Part shown: positions 58,989-64,000 of the stretch, piece after piece
Layout: every line of letters begins with the position of its first letter
How positions within the stretch are numbered: position 1 is the stretch's first letter
NCBI RefSeq assembly: GCF_030272615.1
Contig: NC_081415.1
Span: 630,579,240-630,643,239 of the forward strand
DNA: 64,000 bases
DNA from: Cryptomeria japonica
Lineage: Eukaryota > Streptophyta > Pinopsida > Cupressales > Cupressaceae
Direction of reading: 5' to 3'
Notes under the pieces: generated by a model
The model's database searches: none
What the model saw: the letters and a program-made list of their open reading frames with translations, nothing else
What the model was told of the DNA's origin: nothing
Made by a program: the position numbers and the translations under genes

Positions 58989-59405
58989 GCATCAAATGGA
59001 GATCTCTTCAAGGAAAATCAGGCCGGATCAAGGACGGTCTTCGCCAGGACATGGGCGACCTCTTTCAATCCAACGTTCCAAGGCGAGGTACATCATCATC
59101 CTGCACATCAAGGACAAAAGGAGTTAGAACAAGAGTTAATTAAAGATAGCCTCTCAACGACATCAAATTGAATATCTAGCAAGCTACAAGTGTCAAATGA
59201 GGTGGCATCCTAGTCATCACGTCTCCAATCAGTGTGGTCCACCTCAGCATGTCCAGATTCAATGTACCTAACTCATGGAAGGTGGCACAAACTCCGATGT
59301 ACCTACCCCGGCTATCCATTGGTCGATTTTTCTAGAAGGGACATGTGTCCAAGCAATACAATTTTGTCATTGGTCAAGCATTAAATGTTATGTAATGGTT
59401 GTAAC

Positions 59406-59495
59406 AAACCCTAATTAGGGTTTTCATTGTAAAATCTTGGCCATTGATCTTGAATTGATCTAAGCCATCAAATTGTATTGTGGGCACTATATAAG
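59406..59495 (+). promoter_or_regulatory. Main LTR promoter of F (telobox palindrome + TATA)
   Basis: AAACCCTAATTAGGGTTT at 59406-59423 and TATATAAG at 59488-59495, 64 bp apart as in A. Confidence 0.63.
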
Positions 59496-62118
59496 CCCAG
59501 GCATTTCATTTGTAAAGGCTAATTAGCAATTAGAGAGAGTTGTAAATAGTTAGAATAGTTAGAGAATAGTTGGAAGCAATTAGAGTAGAATAGGAGGACA
59601 AGGCAAGAAATTGTTGCCATTGATTGTAAACAAACTCCATTTTCATTGAAGTAATGGTGAAGTGTGTCGTTTCTTGCAATTTGCATGGTTTCTTGTTGAG
59701 TCTTCAATCTTAGATGGTAGATGATTAGATGAATGGAGGAAATGTGATTGATTAATGGTGGAAATTCGTATATCCATACTACTAGCAGTTTGTTGATTGC
59801 AGACTTGCCTTGTGTAGTCAACTGGATCATTCAGCCTAAGCTCAATTTCAATTTGTTGCCTCTTCATTGATATGCATCAACTTGGATGGTATCTATGCCT
59901 GCGGTGATGATTTGAACATCATAAAGATTCCCTTAGAAGATCGCACTAGTCTTGTGTAGATGTTCCATTGATGTCAAAACAAGATCTAGTTAGAGTTTCA
60001 TCAAAAATCAAGTCATTGCTCCTACATTCTTAGTATTAGGATTAGATCCTCTCTTCGCCCTTATCCTTTTTTCGTTTTTTTTAAATCTAAGTCAGTAAGA
60101 GCCTGTGTCCAGCAAAGCGGATCGGAAGTTCAACCATCACATGTAAGTCCCCTTGTGATCCCAGCGAATCACATCATACCACTGGAGCTTGTCCACACGT
60201 AGAGACCCTACTAAAAGAACCTTGGAGTCTACCTAACTGATCCTTTACGCGAATCTTCAGTAGTTAGAGACTATTTTCTCAAGAGAGGATAAGATGCCTT
60301 TAGGTATTTTATTCTGTGTATGATGGTGTACAAAATACACGTCAACACATGGGCATCTCCAAAATGCGCCCAGGTATGGGCTAGGGCACTAAAACCAAGA
60401 AGTAATTCACAAGTGCAATTTTCTGCCTCTCCATGGACAAAGCCAAAATGCGCCCAGGTCTGGGCTGGAGCGTTGAATCCAAGAAGTCATTCACAGAGAG
60501 AAAATTCATGAATCCTTGGCGTGGTAAAAAAAAAATTTCATCCAAGCAAAGAATTTAAAATTTTGCCTAAAGCACGGAATCCAAGGAGTCAAGGAGGAAT
60601 AAAAAGAAGAATTCCCCTCGGGCGAATTTTCAGTTATGCTATTTTTAGACATCAAATCTCAGCCAAATATGGAAATTTTCATAGATTCAGAATCGGGGTG
60701 AAATTCTTCATCCAATGAACCTGGCTCCTAAATTTTAGGAGGATCCCTAAAAAATAGGGATGTTGAAAAGGAGACATGGACAATTCACAGAACAATGAAT
60801 TCCTTCCTCAGGAGGAATTTCCGCCCTGGCTTTGAGATAATAACAGTGAAACATTGTTCTTTGATGGTGTCCACTTAAGTTATTTTTTTTAAAGCTTGCA
60901 TGGTTTCACCTTCCTCACTTAGATTAGAATTAGTTTAGTGCTTTGATTCCAATGGAGAATGTAATGGTGTTTGATGAATTTCCATGGTTCATACTTTTTG
61001 CATCTTGCTGATTGTAAGTTGCAGTGTAAAGTTAGCCTGAGCCACTAAACTTGTGCTAAGTTCGATTGTGGACAGTCGTTTGGATTGCGCCGTTTTGGGT
61101 ATTCAAATGCACTTTCCCGATTTGAAAATCCTTCAATATCCTCAGAAGATTGCACCGGTTCGATCTTGGTGAAGCAGAGCTTAGTTTATTTGGAATTTGT
61201 CCACCAAAGCACTATTCATTGCTATCGCTGCCCTTAGGAGTAGATTTAGATCCTTCTAAACCCTTTTCCCCTTTACTTTCAGTTCATTTTAGTCTGTTCG
61301 AAGCAGCAGCATCGCAGAATTGCTATATCCGATGATGGAGTTCCAGCCACAGCAAAGAAGTGAAAGAACAATGCACACGTAAGGCCCCTTGGATTACTAG
61401 CAATCACATCAGCCAACTGAGTCACATCCACGCATTGAAGGAACCTTGGAGTCGATTGTTTGAACTTCTTGCAATCTTAGCATGCAATCATACATTGATC
61501 AAGAGGGAGTGAAGTGACCGTTAGGCAACTTTATTCTGTGTTAGACGCTGTCATAAAAAACACGTCAACACAACGGAAGCTACATCTTCAACACAAGGCA
61601 CTAGAGCATAAAGGAAGGATAACCTACATGATGGAGGAATGTTTACAATCTTGAATTCCCTTCGGGAATCCAAGAATCGAAGTTGGTGCATTGAATAGTT
61701 ACATTCAACCAAGCTCACCATTCATCAAATGTATCAAGAACGAGGGAGGAACAATCAAGGTCGTCACCAAGCATATATCGAACATGATTAAAGAAGCAGA
61801 TAGTTTTAGAAGAGTTAATCAAAGTTTGCTTCTCATCATCATCATCACTTTAAACAAACTGGCTAATGTTGAGTATGAAGAGATATCTCTCAACATCCCT
61901 TCATGGCGATGAATCAAATCAAGTCTACTAAGTGCAAGATTGAGGTGGCATCCCAGTCGCTACTCCACCAATCAGAGAGGTCCACATTAGCGCGTCTTGA
62001 TTCAATGAACCAAGCTCAACCATGGATGCACAAACTCCAATGTACCTACCCTTGATATCTATTGGTCCACGCTCATTGAATGTAATTTTCTCATTGGCTA
62101 AGGAGAGTTTATTGTAAC

Positions 62119-62207
62119 AAACCCTAATTAGGGTTTCATTGTAAAATCTTGGCCATTGATGGAGAATCAATCTTGGTCGTTCATTGTAAACGAGCTCTCT
62201 ATATAAG
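62119..62207 (+). promoter_or_regulatory. Main LTR promoter of C (telobox palindrome + TATA)
   Basis: AAACCCTAATTAGGGTTT at 62119-62136 and TATATAAG at 62200-62207, 63 bp apart. The flanking TCTTGGCCATTGAT block is shared with A and F. Confidence 0.62.
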
Positions 62208-63088
62208 GCTCAAGTCTCTCATTTGTAAAGGTTAATAGCTAATAGTTAATAGTGCTAGAATAGTGAATAGAGAAGAATAGAGTAGCAATTAGAGTAGAGT
62301 AGGAAGAGAAGGCAGAAATTGTTGCCTAAGTTGTAAATGAACTCCATTTTCATTGAAGTTATGGTGAAGTGTGTTGTTTCTTTACAACGTGCATGGTTTC
62401 TTGTTGAATCTTCATGTTAGACGGTAAATAATTAGATTGAATGGAGGAATTTGTTGAATGCATTTGTATGGAATCTATTAGGCCATACCACTAGCCTCTT
62501 GCTGACTGTAAGTGTGCCTTGCGTGGTCAACTGGGATGATATGAGCTTAACTTCGAATCGTTCTACATTCATTGCTTATGCATTAACTTGAATGGTGATC
62601 AATGTTTGATGGTATTGATTCGAACATCTTTGAAACATCCTTAGAAGATTGCACTAAGCTTGTGTCAAATTGTTCAAGTTGATGGTGAGACCTTGCCCAG
62701 TAGGATTCCATCTGATCACTCAACTATCTTCTTACATTTTAGGCTTTAGAATAGATTCTCTCAACCCCTCATCTTTTGCCATTTTTTTAAAACTCAAGCT
62801 AGTTTAGGAGCAAAAGCATCACCATATTGTAATGTTAGATGATCAAGTACCAGCAAATCAAGCATTCACGCATTCAAATGTAAGTCCCCTTGTGATTCCA
62901 GCATAATCACATCAACCAACTGAGCTTATCCACACGTAGTGACCCTACATTCATGAACCTTGGAGTCTTCTCAAGTGATCCTTAAGCTAATCTTCAGCAT
63001 TTGAGAGATTTTGTTCAAGAGAGGATAAGATACTTTTGGGTATTTTATTCTGTGTTCGCATATGCGTAAAAAACACATCAACAAAACC

Positions 63089-64000
63089 AGCTTGGTTATA
63101 CTGGATGTTTGATTCAGCAAAAGATTCTTTTATGGTTTGTCACTGAAATCAATTATATATGTGCAAATATTAAGTACTTAACTTCTACATATACTTCTCA
63201 TAGAGTTGTCCAAATACAAAATTAGTGATGGAAATGAAAAATTAAATGTGTAACATGGGAAAGAGATGTATACAAGCACACAAAATTTATCTTGGAGAAG
63301 TCCAGTGCTGGTGAAAACTTTATCGAGTGGGGTTAACACTTTCTTCAACTTGCTGCAATAATCTTAACTCTAGATGATAAAAAATCATGCCATTTATATG
63401 TATTTAACTTGCAAGCATGTTATTATTTTGACACAGTTCTAGGTAAAATCCAGTCAATGGGAAGCTGAAGAGTTTTGTCTTCTTTGTGTTGGATTGATTT
63501 GTTTTATTAGTCACGGTGACTGATTTGGCAATGGGGGAATGCATAATATGTTGGTTCGCCATAAGTGAACATGCAACATATTGTTGAGCATTAGTGACAG
63601 GTTCAGCCATGGGAGAAGTTTCGATGACAGATATATAACAGCCGACCTGCATAGACCCACCAACACATCCTGCAGGATCCTTTTACCTTATTACAATCAC
63701 TCTGCATTGGTTTTTGTGCCTTTATTATCCAATATCAGCGCTGCTTTTCTATTATTTTCAAGATTTTTTTACTCAATTTTTGTCATAGTTTTGAGACTCA
63801 GCAAGATTCATGAATCCAAGTCAAAATCAATCTTGGCTAGTCTGCAGCTTAGACTTGGAGAGGGCACTAATGCTAGAGAAAATGAAAGACAATAATTTGT
63901 GTCCCTATTTGATTCTAAACTAAACCCACAAGACCAATGGATGTCAAACTCGTCTGAGTCTATGAAGAAAATAGAAAATGAACCTAAAATTAAGACAAAA
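63089..64000. other. Flank beyond the nest, no gene identified
   Basis: If the outer LTR lies in intron 1 of the NTF2-like gene, this is more of that intron. I searched the minus strand for an exon ending one base into a codon before a GT and found none that was convincing. Open frames at 63404-63652 (minus) and 63581-63895 (plus) have no recognisable similarity. Confidence 0.4.

Larger units (their letters stand above)
55906..60347 (+). repeat. Solo LTR 'F' of the giant-LTR family (4,442 bp)
   Basis: Perfect TSD CATGG at 55901-55905 and 60348-60352. Starts TGTTGTGACG with a CCCCATTTGAAATGGGG hairpin and ends ACACGTCAACA. Same layout as solo LTR A: hairpin-box array (56350-58117), GTCGGCC boxes (58357, 58421), TATA at 58454, candidate intron 58791-58988, telobox-TATA promoter (59406-59495). 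The last 1.4 kb (from about 58980) is close to A; the array region is more diverged. Confidence 0.95.
55641..60500 (+). repeat. 84-bp minisatellite of LTR D, interrupted by F
   Basis: Five units of about 84 bp start with CCTCTCCATGG or a variant near 55642, 55726, 55810, 55894 (broken by F, resuming at 60353) and 60425. Each contains ATGCGCCCAGGTATGGGC then TAGGGCGCT, an inverted repeat with GCGCCC/GGGCGC arms, followed by AAAACCAAGAAGTAATTCAC. Confidence 0.85.
54628..61570 (+). repeat. LTR 'D' of the giant-LTR family, about 2.5 kb, split by solo LTR F
   Basis: Starts TCTTGTGACGTTTTCACAC with the CCCCATTGCAAATGGGG hairpin and ends AAAACACGTCAACA at 61570. D proper is 54628-55905 plus 60353-61570. 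It carries an 84-bp minisatellite and lacks the hairpin-box array and the telobox-TATA promoter of A and F, so it is a different, shorter subfamily. Flanks CGACT and CAACG do not form a TSD, so either the TSD has decayed or one end arose by recombination. The nesting order is still consistent with insertion into LTR C. Confidence 0.7.
34806..63083 (+). repeat. Outer LTR 'C' of the giant-LTR family, split by nested insertions
   Basis: The LTR start (TATTGTGAGGTATTCACACATCG, a mutated TGTTGTGACG...) is at 34806. The matching end (AAAACACATCAACA) is at 63083. Flanks CAACC (34801-34805) and AAACC (63084-63088) are a probable TSD with one change. C itself consists of 34806-35449, 52006-54627 and 61571-63083, about 4.8 kb. 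It is interrupted by element B plus its TSD and by LTR D (which contains F). C segments carry a 40-bp minisatellite, a P1-type promoter with paired GTCGGCC boxes, a candidate intron, and the telobox-TATA promoter. No internal retrotransposon region is attached to C, so it is most likely a solo LTR. Confidence 0.8.

Noticed and set aside
54628..61570. A clean TSD for LTR D
   Set aside because: Flanks CGACT (or GACTT) and CAACG do not match; shifting the start by one or two bases does not help. Reported without TSD.
63404..63652. Minus-strand frame containing MAEPVTNAQQ as exon 1 of the NTF2-like gene
   Set aside because: No similarity to the start of that family and no donor at the required phase.

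Overview
The window looks like a large, repeat-rich plant genome, most likely a gymnosperm. The evidence is stacked Ty3/gypsy LTR retrotransposons with very long LTRs, plant-type elements (chromovirus, Tat-clade gypsy, L1-like LINE, hAT) and one host gene with small exons and plant-style introns. The conifer assignment is inference. Mobile DNA and its decay products explain about 80% of the window. No RNA gene, CRISPR array or bacterial-type operon was seen.

Layout. 1-693: AT-rich flank. 699-8070: a young chromovirus, complete with TSD, PBS, gag-pol, chromodomain, PPT and two near-identical LTRs. 8076-13810: intergenic sequence with diverged tandem duplications and an unrecognised, decayed minus-strand reading frame (11583-12695). 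13816-18181: a 4.4-kb solo LTR with TSD GGACC. 18187-22880: a decayed L1-like LINE, interrupted by a 0.75-kb solo LTR with TSD TTATG. 22881-27924: AT-rich DNA with a hairpin MITE. 27925-30066: an hAT transposase pseudogene. 30789-34087 (minus strand): exons 2-6 of an intact-looking NTF2/SnoaL-like host gene. Its exon 1 was not found, and a 28-kb retrotransposon nest starts 718 bp upstream of exon 2.

The nest (34806-63083) reads as matched parentheses. An outer LTR (C) was hit by a 16.6-kb Tat-clade element (B, 35450-52000, TSD GGTCC) and by another LTR (D, 54628-61570). D was itself hit by a 4.4-kb solo LTR (F, 55906-60347, TSD CATGG). A (13816-18181), B, C, D and F share the LTR start TGTTGTGACSTTTTCACAC plus a CCCCATT...AATGGGG hairpin and the LTR end CAACA, so they form one superfamily of giant-LTR elements.

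Most striking points. (1) B has a 7-kb LTR whose U3 holds what looks like a complete extra gene: its own promoter region, a 5'-UTR intron and a decayed open reading frame of about 1,090 codons of unknown function. (2) The 5' LTR of B is replaced by a near-perfect 411-bp palindrome of the LTR 3' end, yet it is flanked by a proper 5-bp TSD; integrase apparently joined two copies of the same U5 end. (3) The tRNA-Asn-type primer binding site of B occurs three times in tandem. (4) The A and F LTRs carry arrays of a conserved hairpin box spaced at about 166 or 176 bp. (5) Nonsense mutations in all the coding remnants are nearly all TAG or TGA, as expected from deamination of methylated CHG and CG cytosines.
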